Notes: generated by a model from the letters alone, not told the origin. Counted from the stretch's first letter, positions 15,992 through 24,633 are shown. The stretch: 57,649 bases of DNA from Rhizobium sp. Root1212 (GCF_001424985.1 NZ_LMDA01000014.1:375-58023); one strand, 5' to 3'. Made by a program: numbers and translations.

Positions 15992-16911
15992 GACCGGTCC
16001 CTCGCGGCATAGAATTGCAGGAACGAGAACAGTGCCACCATAATCACGATCACATAGGAAAGGGTCGCCGCGTAGCCGAAGCTCGGCATGAAACGGAAGG
16101 TGAGGTTGTAGATGTAGAGTGACAGCGTCAGCGTCGAATTGGCCGGGCTGCCGCGACCTTCCGTCAGGTTATAGACCTCGTCGAATAGCTGGATCGTACC
16201 GATGGTCGAGATGATGGTGGTGAACAGGATCACCGGCTTCAGCATCGGAATAGTGATGTAGACGAACCGCGCCCAGGCCGGAACGCCGTCGATCCGTGCG
16301 GCCTCGTAGATCGATTTGTCGATGTTCTGCAGGGCGGCGAGATAGAAGATCATGTTGTACCCGGTCCAGCGCCACGTAATGGCAAGGATCACGAGCAGCT
16401 TGGCCCAGAAGGGTTCGGTCAGCCAGCCGATCGGCGAGCCGATCAGGCCGATCGCCATCAGCGCCTGATTGACGACGCCATCGACGGAAAACATGCTCTT
16501 GAACAGCACGGAATAGGCGACCAGCGAGGCAACGCAGGGCAGGAAGATCGCGGTGCGGAAGAAGCCGATGAATTTCAGCCGGTCATTGTTGAGCACCGAT
16601 GCCAGCAACAGCGCCAGCAGGATCATGATCGGCACCTGCACCACGAAGAAGGTGACGGTGTTTTTCAGTGCCTGAAAGAAAACCGGGTCGTTCCAGAGGC
16701 GCACGATATTGGCCGTGCCGCCGAATTTCATCATCATGCCCTTGCCGGTAAAGAAGGACAGATAGAGCGAACGGAAGATCGGATAGACGAGGAAGATCGA
16801 GATCAGCGCGACGGACGGGGCGATGAACAGCCAACCGTTCAGATCGTAATAGCGCTTCAGTCCACCTGTTCTGCCGGCTGCCATGGAATAACTTTCGTGG
16901 GAGGGCTGCAT
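15988..16911 (-). CDS. lacF: Lactose ABC transporter permease LacF (MalF type)
   Basis: A 307-residue permease with six membrane helices and the EAA loop YEAARIDGVPAWARFVYIT near residues 218-236. It forms the heterodimeric channel with LacG. Two in-frame starts are possible, 16911 (MQPSHESYS) and 16884 (MAAGRTGG); neither has a strong ribosome-binding site. The gap to lacE (16912-17051) holds a RIME-type repeat whose hairpins may reduce expression of the membrane genes relative to the binding protein. Confidence 0.9.
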   Translation of the reverse strand: MQPSHESYSMAAGRTGGLKRYYDLNGWLFIAPSVALISIFLVYPIFRSLYLSFFTGKGMMMKFGGTANIVRLWNDPVFFQALKNTVTFFVVQVPIMILLALLLASVLNNDRLKFIGFFRTAIFLPCVASLVAYSVLFKSMFSVDGVVNQALMAIGLIGSPIGWLTEPFWAKLLVILAITWRWTGYNMIFYLAALQNIDKSIYEAARIDGVPAWARFVYITIPMLKPVILFTTIISTIGTIQLFDEVYNLTEGRGSPANSTLTLSLYIYNLTFRFMPSFGYAATLSYVIVIMVALFSFLQFYAARDRS

Positions 16912-16937
16912 TTTACGAGGCTAGCATCTCTCACTCC

Positions 16938-17025
16938 GTCATGGTCGGGCTTGACCCGACCATCTTCCAGCCCCTCCGCGCATGAGGACAGGCTGGTAGA
17001 TCCTCGGCACAAGGCCGAGGATGAC
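16938..17025. repeat. RIME-type palindromic repeat, copy C, inside the lac operon
   Basis: An 88-bp element with GTCAT/ATGAC ends and two hairpins, ATGGTCGGG/CCCGACCAT and ATCCTCGGC/GCCGAGGAT. It lies between lacE and lacF. Stems differ from copies A and B by paired changes that keep base pairing. Confidence 0.8.
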
Positions 17026-17051
17026 GAAGTGTGTGGAGCGGGGCGGCTAGA

Positions 17052-18320
17052 TTATTGAATCTGCCCCTGGGCCTGGCTATCGATCGCCTTCAGCACCTCA
17101 TCCACCGGCTTGCCCTGTCCGAGTTCCGGCAGATGCGCCGTCACGGCCGTATCCACCTCGTTGGTGAAGACGCCGTAGTTCACGGCCGGAACCTTGGCGA
17201 GCCAATCGGAAAAATTCTGCCAGACTTTTTCTCCGCCAAAGAAGGCATCGGCTTCCGAATAGGCAGCTCCCGTGCGAGCGGCGAGCAGCGAACCGACGGC
17301 GCCACGCTCGGTCAGGATCTTCTGGTAGAAATCGATATCCTTGGCATAGACCTCGTTGAGGAAGTCGATGGCCTCATCCTTTTCGGCAGAGCCAGACGTC
17401 ACATACCAGCTGGAGCCACCGAGGTTCGAGGCGTTCGAAGCGCCTTCGACGTTCAGCTTCGGAATGGGCGCGACGCCCCACTTGCCGGACTGATCAGCCT
17501 GCGCCTTGACGGTGCCGGTGATCCAGACGCCTGTCGTAACGGATGCGACATCACCTGATGTGAAGGTGCCGACCCATTCGGTCCAGCCGGCGGCTGGCTT
17601 GTAGATGCCGGCCTGCAAAATCTTCTGCTCGGTTTCAAGCGCGGCCTTCAGCGCCGGATTACCCTCGATCGACAGATTGTTGTCCTTGTCGAAATACCAG
17701 CCGCCGGCCGATTGCATCAGGATGCGCACGAAGCCGGCATCGTTGACGTCGAGGCCGAGCATCTTCTTGCCGGTCTTTTCCTCGACAGCCTTGCCGATCT
17801 CGATATAGCGGTCCCAGGTCAGGTCCTGCATGTCTTCCGGCTTGAAGCCGGCCTGTTCGAGATAGTCCTTGCGGTAATAGAGGCCGGTGACGCCGGAATC
17901 GAAGGGCATACCGTAGACGGCGCCATCGAGCGTCATCAGTTGCACCTTGTAGGGCGCGAAGCCCGAGAAATCGATCTTGCTGGAAAGCTCGGCAAAGGCA
18001 CCGGGGAAGGACTGCAGGTATTTCTGCGCACCGTAGTCTTCGATCAGGACGATATCCGGCAGTGCATCGGTGGTGCCGGAGGAAAGGGCCGTCTGCAGCT
18101 TCTGCTCGACGTCGGCCTTGGCGAAATCGACGATGTTGAAGGTCGTTTCAGGGTGCTTGGCGGTGTAGCGCGCACCGGCTTCCTTCATGATGGCGACGTT
18201 GAAATTGGGGTCCCAGCACCAGACGGTGATTTCGCCGGCAAAGGCGGCGGTGGATGCGAAAAGGCTGACGCCGCCGAGAGCGGCTGCCGCGAAGCGCGAC
18301 AGAATGGTCCTGTTAAACAT
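17052..18320 (-). CDS. lacE: Lactose ABC transporter periplasmic binding protein LacE
   Basis: A 422-residue extracellular solute-binding protein family 1 member. A Sec signal peptide (MFNRTILSRF then a hydrophobic core) is probably cleaved after AFA at about residue 28. Mature sequence begins GEITVWCWDPNFNVAIM, the usual first strand of the sugar-binding fold. ATG 18320 has a strong GGAGGAACC site; upstream in-frame codons were rejected. First structural gene of the lac operon, 131 bp after lacR, with an operator-like palindrome at 18413-18426. It captures lactose or a related galactoside in the periplasm. Confidence 0.92.
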   Translation of the reverse strand: MFNRTILSRFAAAALGGVSLFASTAAFAGEITVWCWDPNFNVAIMKEAGARYTAKHPETTFNIVDFAKADVEQKLQTALSSGTTDALPDIVLIEDYGAQKYLQSFPGAFAELSSKIDFSGFAPYKVQLMTLDGAVYGMPFDSGVTGLYYRKDYLEQAGFKPEDMQDLTWDRYIEIGKAVEEKTGKKMLGLDVNDAGFVRILMQSAGGWYFDKDNNLSIEGNPALKAALETEQKILQAGIYKPAAGWTEWVGTFTSGDVASVTTGVWITGTVKAQADQSGKWGVAPIPKLNVEGASNASNLGGSSWYVTSGSAEKDEAIDFLNEVYAKDIDFYQKILTERGAVGSLLAARTGAAYSEADAFFGGEKVWQNFSDWLAKVPAVNYGVFTNEVDTAVTAHLPELGQGKPVDEVLKAIDSQAQGQIQ

Positions 18321-18412
18321 TGGTTCCTCCCAAGGAATGGCCGCCGACGGGTTCTCCTCTCCACCGGCTGCGCAAGATTTACCCAAAATGAGGGGCAACG
18401 CAACAGAAATTT

Positions 18413-18426
18413 AGTAAATATTTATT
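18413..18426. promoter_or_regulatory. LacR operator candidate upstream of lacE
   Basis: AGTAAA-TA-TTTATT, an inverted repeat with one arm mismatch, lying between lacR and lacE. It matches the palindrome before lacR (19523-19536) in 12 of 14 positions, which supports a shared LacI-type repressor site. Confidence 0.65.
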
Positions 18427-18451
18427 GCGCTGCGATGAGTGGCTGAATCTC

Positions 18452-19498
18452 TCAGGATTCCATGGGCTTGCGGCAGCTGTCGCGCCAGATGAGTTCGGTG
18501 GCGATGCGCACCTGCTTGCCGTAGCTGCGGCCGGAAAGGCGCTCCAGCAGCAGATCGACCGCGACTTCGCCGATGTGCTCGCCGTGGATGCGCACGGTCG
18601 AGAGCGGCGGTGTCAGGAACTGCGCAACGGGAATGTCGTTGAAAGAGACAACGGCGATATCGTCGGGAATGGTGAGCCCGACCTCGCGGACCGCCCGGTA
18701 GGTGCCGATCGCCATGTTATCGTTGGAGGTGACGACGACATCGGGGCGCTCCGGCAGCGACAGCAGATCGCGGGCGAGCTGGTAGCCGGTATCGAGCCTG
18801 AGGCTTTGACCGGAACTGCAATCGGAAAGCGCCAGCAAGGCCGGGTCGAAGCTGCCGTTTTTCGTCTGCCAGTCGATATAGGCGGCGCAGCGGCGTTCGG
18901 CGAATTGCTGCACCGCGCCGTTCAGGTTCTCATGGCTGCCGATGAAGCCGATCCGGCTGTATCCGGCGGTTTTCAGGCTTTCGAGGATCTTTTGCGTGGC
19001 AAGCCCGACATCGGCAAAGACGCTGTCGAAGCGGTCGTTCCGCGGGTCGAAATCGGCAAAGACCAGATGGCGGGCATGGTTTGCCAGCCACTCGATTTCG
19101 TTGTCGGAATGCTTGCCGATGACGATGACGCCGGAGGCGCTTTCGAGAAGTCCGGCTTCCGGCAGGTCGTCGGAGTGGAAGGCCTTGACGATCTCCGTCT
19201 TCAGGTCGCGGCAACGGTTTTCGATGCCGAGCCGCACGCCGATGTAGTAGGGGTCGGCGATCTCGTCGGAGGGTTCGAGAAAATGCACGATCACCAGCTT
19301 GGTCAGGAGCGTGGAAGCGGCCTGGCCGTTGGTCCGGTTGCGGTTGCGCGGCGTCTCGTAGTTCAGCGCTTCCGCCGTCTCGATGATCGCCTGGCGCTTG
19401 ACCGGGGAGATGGAGAGAGCCGGATCGTAATTCAGGACACGCGACACCGTGGCCGGCGAGACGCCGACCGCCTTGGCGATTTCCTTGATCGTGACCAT
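18452..19498 (-). CDS. lacR: LacI-family repressor of the lac operon
   Basis: A 348-residue LacI/GalR repressor. The helix-turn-helix occupies residues 3-22 (TIKEIAKAVGVSPATVSRVL), with a hinge near 45-60 and a periplasmic-binding-type effector domain after it. The N-terminus resembles EbgR/MsmR-type repressors of beta-galactoside genes. ATG 19498 follows GGAGGAAGGC. It is directly upstream of lacE in the same direction and both promoters carry an AGTAAA-type palindrome, implying autoregulation and control of lacEFGZK with a galactoside as inducer. Confidence 0.88.
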   Translation of the reverse strand: MVTIKEIAKAVGVSPATVSRVLNYDPALSISPVKRQAIIETAEALNYETPRNRNRTNGQAASTLLTKLVIVHFLEPSDEIADPYYIGVRLGIENRCRDLKTEIVKAFHSDDLPEAGLLESASGVIVIGKHSDNEIEWLANHARHLVFADFDPRNDRFDSVFADVGLATQKILESLKTAGYSRIGFIGSHENLNGAVQQFAERRCAAYIDWQTKNGSFDPALLALSDCSSGQSLRLDTGYQLARDLLSLPERPDVVVTSNDNMAIGTYRAVREVGLTIPDDIAVVSFNDIPVAQFLTPPLSTVRIHGEHIGEVAVDLLLERLSGRSYGKQVRIATELIWRDSCRKPMES

Positions 19499-19522
19499 GC
19501 CTTCCTCCCGAGCGTCTATTTC

Positions 19523-19536
19523 AGTAAATTTTTACT
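19523..19536. promoter_or_regulatory. LacR operator candidate upstream of lacR
   Basis: AGTAAA-TT-TTTACT, perfect 6-bp arms around two bases, 25 bp before the lacR start codon. Same arms as the site before lacE. Confidence 0.65.
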
Positions 19537-19640
19537 CGGAGATCAAGTCCGCATTGCGGAACGGCCGGCAGATACTGAGATTTCCGGCTTATAGACAAGC
19601 CGGGCGGGCTTCTCAAGCAGGGGGGACGATAAGGAAATGC

Positions 19641-19681
19641 CGCCGGCTTTATCCGCTTCCACTGAAGAGAAGGAAAGCCGG
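19641..19681 (-). terminator. Hairpin after the beta-propeller gene
   Basis: Stem GCCGGCTTT/AAAGCCGGC with a 23-base loop that can itself pair through CTTC/GAAG. It starts about 10 bp after the stop of the propeller gene on the minus strand. A smaller stem CCGGCTT/AAGCCGG follows at 19584-19603. No long T-tract. Confidence 0.45.
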
Positions 19682-19690
19682 CAGCCTGCG

Positions 19691-20323
19691 TCACGCCGGT
19701 TTGCGCACGGCGCGAACGGTGCCGCTGCGGCCGCCGCCGCAATAGAAGAGATCGGCACCATCGGATTCGAGGCCGGAAACGCCGGTGCCGGGCGGCATGG
19801 TGACGGTGTCGAGCACGGCGCCGGTTTTAGGGTCGATATGTCTGAGGTCGCTGTCATCGCCATCCCAGGTGCCGTGCCAGAGTTCGCCGTCTATCCAGGT
19901 GACGCCGGTGACGAGGCGGCTGCATTCGATGGTGTTCTGGATATCGCCCGTCTCGGGATCGATCCGGTGGATCTTGCGGCCACGATAGTTGCCGACCCAG
20001 AGCGAGCCTTCCGCCCAGGTAAGCCCGGAATCGCTGCCTTCTCCCGGCGCCGGAATGGTTGACAGCACGCGGCCGGACGCCGGATCGAGCTTCTGGATGC
20101 GGTCTTCGGCGATCTGGAAAAGATGTGTTCCGTCGAAGGCCGTGCCGGCATGGGCGGCGACATCGAGAGCGCGCAGGGTCTTGCCGGTTTTCGGGTCCAA
20201 GGCATTCAGCGTGTCTCCGGCCGCGAACCAGACGGACGTCCCGTCATAGGTGACGCCGTGCACCTGCTCCACATCGGGGAAGGGGCCGTATTCCTTGACG
20301 ATTTCTGCTTGCGAGTGGGTCAT
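19691..20323 (-). CDS. Small beta-propeller protein (Vgb/glutamine-cyclotransferase-like repeats)
   Basis: A 210-residue protein made of repeated four-stranded blades of the type DGxxLWxG...I.xIDPxTGxV (for example AEGSLWVGNYRGRKIHRIDPETGD). No signal peptide is seen, so it should be cytoplasmic. Length allows only about five blades, short for a closed propeller. The start at 20323 (MTHSQAE) has AGGAG at the best spacing; an ATG six bases upstream is too close to it. It lies 35 bp downstream of a regulator gene on the same strand and may be its partner or a ligand-binding/cyclotransferase-like protein. Catalytic function is unknown. Confidence 0.75.
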   Translation of the reverse strand: MTHSQAEIVKEYGPFPDVEQVHGVTYDGTSVWFAAGDTLNALDPKTGKTLRALDVAAHAGTAFDGTHLFQIAEDRIQKLDPASGRVLSTIPAPGEGSDSGLTWAEGSLWVGNYRGRKIHRIDPETGDIQNTIECSRLVTGVTWIDGELWHGTWDGDDSDLRHIDPKTGAVLDTVTMPPGTGVSGLESDGADLFYCGGGRSGTVRAVRKPA

Positions 20324-20358
20324 TGCCATCTCCTGTCTGGTGTTTCGATGCCTTGAGC

Positions 20359-21579
20359 CTAGCCGCTCGGCAGGGGACCTGGGAGTAACAAGATTGTCGG
20401 GAATGTCGTGAGCGGCGGCACCATCCAGCGCCGCGCCCGTCCTTCGCCGATCGCCTGCACCTTGCCGTTTTCGGCAAGCCGTTCCAGCGCCCGCTGCACC
20501 GTGCGCGGGCTGGCACCAAGCGCGATGGAAAGCGCCGAACTCGCCCAGGCCTCGCCATCGGAGAGCAATGCCAGCACGTCGCCATGATCCTCCTCGACCG
20601 GCGGGGCGATGACGACGACCCGGCTGCTGCCACGCGGGATGAGGGCAAAGCCGTCGCGTGTGGCGCGGATGTCTGCGAAAGGCTGGAGCGCCACACGCAG
20701 CCGGCCGATTTCCACACGAAGCCGCGCGCGGTGGGATTCGTCCACATGCCGGGCGCGAAACGCATTGACCAGCAGCCGGGTTCTTGGGGCGTCGCCCGGC
20801 CAGGCCTCGCCGAGCGTGCGGGCCAGCGAAAACAGGACCGGGCGGGTGGTGAGCGAAAGGGAGGTTTCCGCGATCCGCAACCCGTTGCGGCAGGCGTCGA
20901 TGACGAGGTCGCCCGCGGCCAAAAGCGCCTCGACCTCGTCGAGCAGGAGCGGTCGGCTTTCACCGCCCGAAACCAGCCGGGCCGCCGGCCGCTCCAAAAC
21001 GCGGGCGGCCTCCTCGACTTCGGCCGAAAACGCCGGAACCCGCGCCACATCGGCCGCCTGCCGTGCCCGCGAAAAGGCCTCTCGGGCGTCCTTTATCTTC
21101 AGACGCCGGACGGCGATATTGGCGACGGCAAGCTCATGGGCGGCGCGGGCGAGAGGCGGCAGCGGCGAGGGATCGAAACCGGCGAGCAACCGCCCGGCCT
21201 CGTCCAGCCGCCCGATCAACAGCAGCCGGCGAACCGTCAGGTTGCGGGCATGGGCGGCATTCATATGTTCGCCATGGGCTTGGAGCACGGTCCACGCGGT
21301 TTCCAGCGCCTTGACCGGCCATGTGAGATCCCGCGACACAAGCGCGATTTCCGCTTCCGCGACGATGCAGCGGGCGCGGGCAAGCGCCTCCTTCGGCCCG
21401 AAGGCGCGGGCCGCTTGCTTCAACAGCGTTTTGGCGCGGCTGAGATCCCCAAGCTGGGCCATCGCGATGCCGCGCAGCGCCATGGCCGCCGCATCTTCGC
21501 GCAGCGCCACGCGCTTCAGCGCGCCGAGCGGATCGCCGGCCGAAAGGGCGCGCGCTGCCGCCGTGATCATCGAATCCAT
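20359..21579 (-). CDS. TPR-containing transcriptional regulator with winged-helix domains
   Basis: A 406-residue protein. The first 200 residues are Ala-rich helical repeats of TPR type (for example GIAMAQLGDLSRAKTLLKQA). A region around 285-320 (RARLRVEIGRLRVALQPF) resembles the OmpR/SARP-type winged helix, and the C-terminus (about 345-395, SSALSIALGASPRTVQRALE) is a second helix-turn-helix. ATG 21579 is favoured by GGGA upstream. It is divergent from a DUF899 gene (89 bp between starts) and in line with the propeller gene, so control of both is likely. The family is not one I can name with certainty. Confidence 0.75.
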   Translation of the reverse strand: MDSMITAAARALSAGDPLGALKRVALREDAAAMALRGIAMAQLGDLSRAKTLLKQAARAFGPKEALARARCIVAEAEIALVSRDLTWPVKALETAWTVLQAHGEHMNAAHARNLTVRRLLLIGRLDEAGRLLAGFDPSPLPPLARAAHELAVANIAVRRLKIKDAREAFSRARQAADVARVPAFSAEVEEAARVLERPAARLVSGGESRPLLLDEVEALLAAGDLVIDACRNGLRIAETSLSLTTRPVLFSLARTLGEAWPGDAPRTRLLVNAFRARHVDESHRARLRVEIGRLRVALQPFADIRATRDGFALIPRGSSRVVVIAPPVEEDHGDVLALLSDGEAWASSALSIALGASPRTVQRALERLAENGKVQAIGEGRARRWMVPPLTTFPTILLLPGPLPSG

Positions 21580-21668
21580 GGAAATCCCGTCACACTTGTA
21601 ACTCCCACCCGCCGGCCTTCCGGCTTTATCTATATCGCCATTCCGAACCGGCAACAGACAAGGAGTTC

Positions 21669-22370
21669 ATGATGCTTAACCCCGTCGTTTCGCATGAGGA
21701 TTGGCTGGCGGCACGTCTCGACCTGCTCGCACAGGAAAAGGAATTCACCCGAAAGCGCGATGCGCTGACGCGCCAGCGCATGGCCCTGCCATGGGAGCGG
21801 GTGGAAAAGAGCTACAGCTTCGAGGGGCCGCAGGGCACTCTTTCGCTCGCCGATCTGTTCGAAGGGCGAAGCCAGCTCATCGTCTATCACTTCATGTTCG
21901 GCCCCGACTGGCAGGAGGGCTGCAAGTCCTGCTCCTTCTGGGCGGACAATTTCAACGGCATCCCGGTCCATCTCAATCATCGCGACGTGAGCTTCGTCGC
22001 GGTCTCGCGGGCGCCGTTCGCCAAGCTTGAAGCCTACAGAAAACGCCTCGGCTGGAGCTTCCCCTGGGTTTCTTCCGGTGGCAGCGATTTCAATTTCGAT
22101 TATCATGCCTCATTCTCGGCGGAGGAGCTGGCCGAGGGGAGAGCCAATTACAACTATACGGCCCACTCGAATTTGCCCTCCGACATGGTCGGGATCAGTG
22201 TTTTCTACCGGAATGACGACAATGCGGTGTTTCACACCTATTCCTGCTACGGGCGCGGCGTCGAGATGGTCAACGGCACCTATCATTTCCTCGATCTCGT
22301 GCCGAAGGGTCGTGACGAGGACGCCTTGAGCTCCCCGATGGCATGGGTCCAGCGCCATGACCAGTATTGA
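21669..22370 (+). CDS. DUF899 thioredoxin-like protein
   Basis: A 233-residue member of the DUF899 family (predicted thioredoxin-fold dithiol-disulfide oxidoreductases, COG4312). Typical marks are EKEFTRKRDALTRQRMALPWE near residue 23, FGPDWQEGCKSCSFWADNFNG with a CxxC near residues 85-88, and PFAKLEAYRKRLGWSFPWVSS. No signal peptide. AGGAG lies just upstream; a second ATG three bases in is equally possible. It begins a two-gene unit with an MFS carrier and is divergent from the TPR regulator. Substrate unknown. Confidence 0.88.
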   Translation: MMLNPVVSHEDWLAARLDLLAQEKEFTRKRDALTRQRMALPWERVEKSYSFEGPQGTLSLADLFEGRSQLIVYHFMFGPDWQEGCKSCSFWADNFNGIPVHLNHRDVSFVAVSRAPFAKLEAYRKRLGWSFPWVSSGGSDFNFDYHASFSAEELAEGRANYNYTAHSNLPSDMVGISVFYRNDDNAVFHTYSCYGRGVEMVNGTYHFLDLVPKGRDEDALSSPMAWVQRHDQY

Positions 22371-22398
22371 ACGGATATCGCGGCAAAGGGAGATGGAC

Positions 22399-23607
22399 AT
22401 GATCAATTCCGGATACCGTTGGGTGATCGTTGCCGCGGGCGGCCTTCTGGGCTGCCTCGCCATCGGCGCCATGTTTTCCCTGCCTGTCTTCCTCTTGCCG
22501 ATTTCGCGGGAGACCGGCTGGTCGGTGACCGGCGTTTCGAGCGCCATGACCATCGGCTTTCTCGCCATGGCCTTTGCCAGCATCGCCTGGGGCGGCCTGT
22601 CGGATCGCTGGGGGCCGCGGCCGATCGTGCTGGCCGGGTCCGTTCTTCTGGCGGTGAGCCTGTTTCTGGCGAGCCGAACGACCTCGCTCATCGCGTTTCA
22701 GCTGGTGTTCGGCCTGCTGGTCGGAGTGGCCGCAGCGGCGATCTTTGCGCCGATGATGGCCTGCGTCACCGGCTGGTTCGATACCCATCGAAGCCTTGCC
22801 GTGTCACTGGTTTCCGCCGGCATGGGCATGGCGCCGATGACCATGTCGCCCTTTGCCGCCTGGCTCGTCACGATGCACGACTGGCGCACCTCGATGCAGA
22901 TCATCGCGCTGCTCGTCGCCGTGGTGATGATCCCGGTGTCGCTGCTCGTGCGCCGGGCACCGGCTCTGGAAAGTGCGGCGATACAGGCGAACGGCCCGGC
23001 GGAACCGTCGATGTCACTTGGTGAAGTAGTAAGGTCGCCGCAGTTCATCATTCTGCTGCTCACCAATTTCTTCTGCTGCGCCACTCATTCCGGGCCGATC
23101 TTCCATACGGTGAGCTATGCGATCACCTGCGGCATTCCGATGATCGCGGCCGTGACGATCTACAGCGTCGAGGGGCTGGCAGGCATGGGGGGACGCGTCG
23201 TGTTCGGCCTGCTGGGGGATCGCTTCGGAGCCAAGCATATTCTGGTGCTCGGCCTGCTGGCCCAGGCTTTTGGCGCGCTGGCGTATGTCTTTGCGCAGGG
23301 GCTTGGCAGTTTCTATGCGGTGGCGGGGCTATTCGGCTTCATCTACGCCGGCGTGATGCCGCTTTACGCGGTCATTGCGCGGGAAAACTTTCCGCTGAAG
23401 ATGATGGGAACGGTGATCGGCGGAACGGCCATGGCCGGCAGCCTCGGCATGGCAACCGGCCCGCTGGCTGGCGGGCTGATCTACGATACCTTCGCCAGCT
23501 ATACGTGGCTCTATGTCGGCTCCTGGGGCATCGGCATCGGGGCGTTCCTGATCGCCATGCTGTTCAAGCCGATGCCGAAGGAACGGCTTGAAGCTGTGCC
23601 TGCCTGA
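22399..23607 (+). CDS. MFS transporter
   Basis: A 402-residue major facilitator with 12 predicted membrane helices. The MFS loop motif appears as GGLSDRWGPRP between helices 2 and 3 and again as GLLGDRFGAKH after the central loop. ATG 22399 (MINSGYRW) has GGGAG six bases upstream and was preferred to earlier in-frame ATGs that overlap the previous gene's end. The overall pattern resembles monocarboxylate or oxalate/formate-type carriers, but substrate is not determined. It follows the DUF899 gene by 28 bp. Confidence 0.85.
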   Translation: MINSGYRWVIVAAGGLLGCLAIGAMFSLPVFLLPISRETGWSVTGVSSAMTIGFLAMAFASIAWGGLSDRWGPRPIVLAGSVLLAVSLFLASRTTSLIAFQLVFGLLVGVAAAAIFAPMMACVTGWFDTHRSLAVSLVSAGMGMAPMTMSPFAAWLVTMHDWRTSMQIIALLVAVVMIPVSLLVRRAPALESAAIQANGPAEPSMSLGEVVRSPQFIILLLTNFFCCATHSGPIFHTVSYAITCGIPMIAAVTIYSVEGLAGMGGRVVFGLLGDRFGAKHILVLGLLAQAFGALAYVFAQGLGSFYAVAGLFGFIYAGVMPLYAVIARENFPLKMMGTVIGGTAMAGSLGMATGPLAGGLIYDTFASYTWLYVGSWGIGIGAFLIAMLFKPMPKERLEAVPA

Positions 23608-23610
23608 GAC

Positions 23611-24633
23611 TTAGCGCCAGCCGAGGGCTGGCGCGATATGCTTCAGAATCGACTCGATGACATGAGCGTTGTAGTCGACGCCGAGCTGGTTCGGTACGGT
23701 GAGCAGCAGCGTATCGGCCTCGGCGACGGCTTCGTCTTCCTTCAACTGCCGGATCAGGTCGTCCGGTTCCGCCGCGTAACTCCGTCCGAAGATGGCGCGG
23801 GTGTTTTCATCGATGAAGCCGATCGTATCCTCGCCTTCCGAACGCTCGCCGAAATACATCCGGTCACGATCATCGACGAGTGCGAAAATGCTGCGGCTGA
23901 CCGAAACCCGCGGTGTGCGGGTGTGGCCGGCTTCCTTCCAGGCCTCGCGATAGGCACGGATCTGTGCCGCCTGCTGCACGTGGAAAGCTTCGCCAGTCTC
24001 GTCGTCCTTCAGGGTGGAGCTTTGCAGGTTCATGCCGAGCTTGGCAGCCCAGACGGCTGTGGCGTTCGAGCTTGCACCCCACCAGATGCGCTCGCGCAGG
24101 CCTTCCGAATGCGGCTCCAGCCGCAAAAGGCCGGGCGGGTTCGGAAACATCGGACGCGGGTTCGGCCGGGCGAAACCTTCGCCGCGCAGCACGTCGAGAA
24201 ACACTTCGGCATGATGGCGGGCCATGTCTGCTTCTGTCTTGCCCTCTTCCGGCTGGTAGCCGAAATAGCGCCAGCCATCGATCACCTGCTCCGGCGAGCC
24301 GCGGCTGATGCCGAGCTGCAGGCGGCCGTTGGAAATGAGGTCGGCTGCACCCGCATCCTCCGCCATGTAGAGCGGGTTTTCGTAACGCATGTCGATGACG
24401 GCGGTACCGATCTCGATGTTCTTTGTCCGCGCGCCGACTGCCGCGAGCAGCGGGAAGGGCGAGGCGAGCTGGCGGGCAAAGTGATGGACGCGGAAATAGG
24501 CGCCGTCAGCGCCGAGTTCTTCCGCCGCGACCGCAAGGTCGATGGATTGCAGGAGGGCGTCTCCAGCCGAGCGCGTGCCCGATTGCGGCGAGGGCGACCA
24601 GTGGCCGAAGGAGAGGAAACCGATTTTCTTCAT
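23611..24633 (-). CDS. Luciferase-like (LLM) flavin-dependent oxidoreductase
   Basis: A 340-residue TIM-barrel flavoprotein of the bacterial luciferase superfamily. Family marks include AEELGADGAYFRVHHFARQ at about 37-55, the IEIGTAVIDMRYENPLYMAED segment at about 73-93 and GRLQLGISRGSPEQ near 103. Such enzymes use reduced FMN or F420 for monooxygenation or hydride transfer; the substrate cannot be read. The start at 24633 gives the canonical MKKIGFLSFG first strand. It is convergent with the MFS gene, with only three bases between stop codons. Confidence 0.87.
   Translation of the reverse strand: MKKIGFLSFGHWSPSPQSGTRSAGDALLQSIDLAVAAEELGADGAYFRVHHFARQLASPFPLLAAVGARTKNIEIGTAVIDMRYENPLYMAEDAGAADLISNGRLQLGISRGSPEQVIDGWRYFGYQPEEGKTEADMARHHAEVFLDVLRGEGFARPNPRPMFPNPPGLLRLEPHSEGLRERIWWGASSNATAVWAAKLGMNLQSSTLKDDETGEAFHVQQAAQIRAYREAWKEAGHTRTPRVSVSRSIFALVDDRDRMYFGERSEGEDTIGFIDENTRAIFGRSYAAEPDDLIRQLKEDEAVAEADTLLLTVPNQLGVDYNAHVIESILKHIAPALGWR
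23614..23634. terminator. Convergent hairpin inside the last codons of the LLM gene
   Basis: A perfect 9-bp stem GCGCCAGCC/GGCTGGCGC with a GAG loop. It lies 7 bp after the MFS stop on the plus strand and overlaps the last codons (ALGWR) of the LLM gene on the minus strand. It is symmetric, so it could end transcription in the plus direction; no T-tract is present. Confidence 0.5.
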
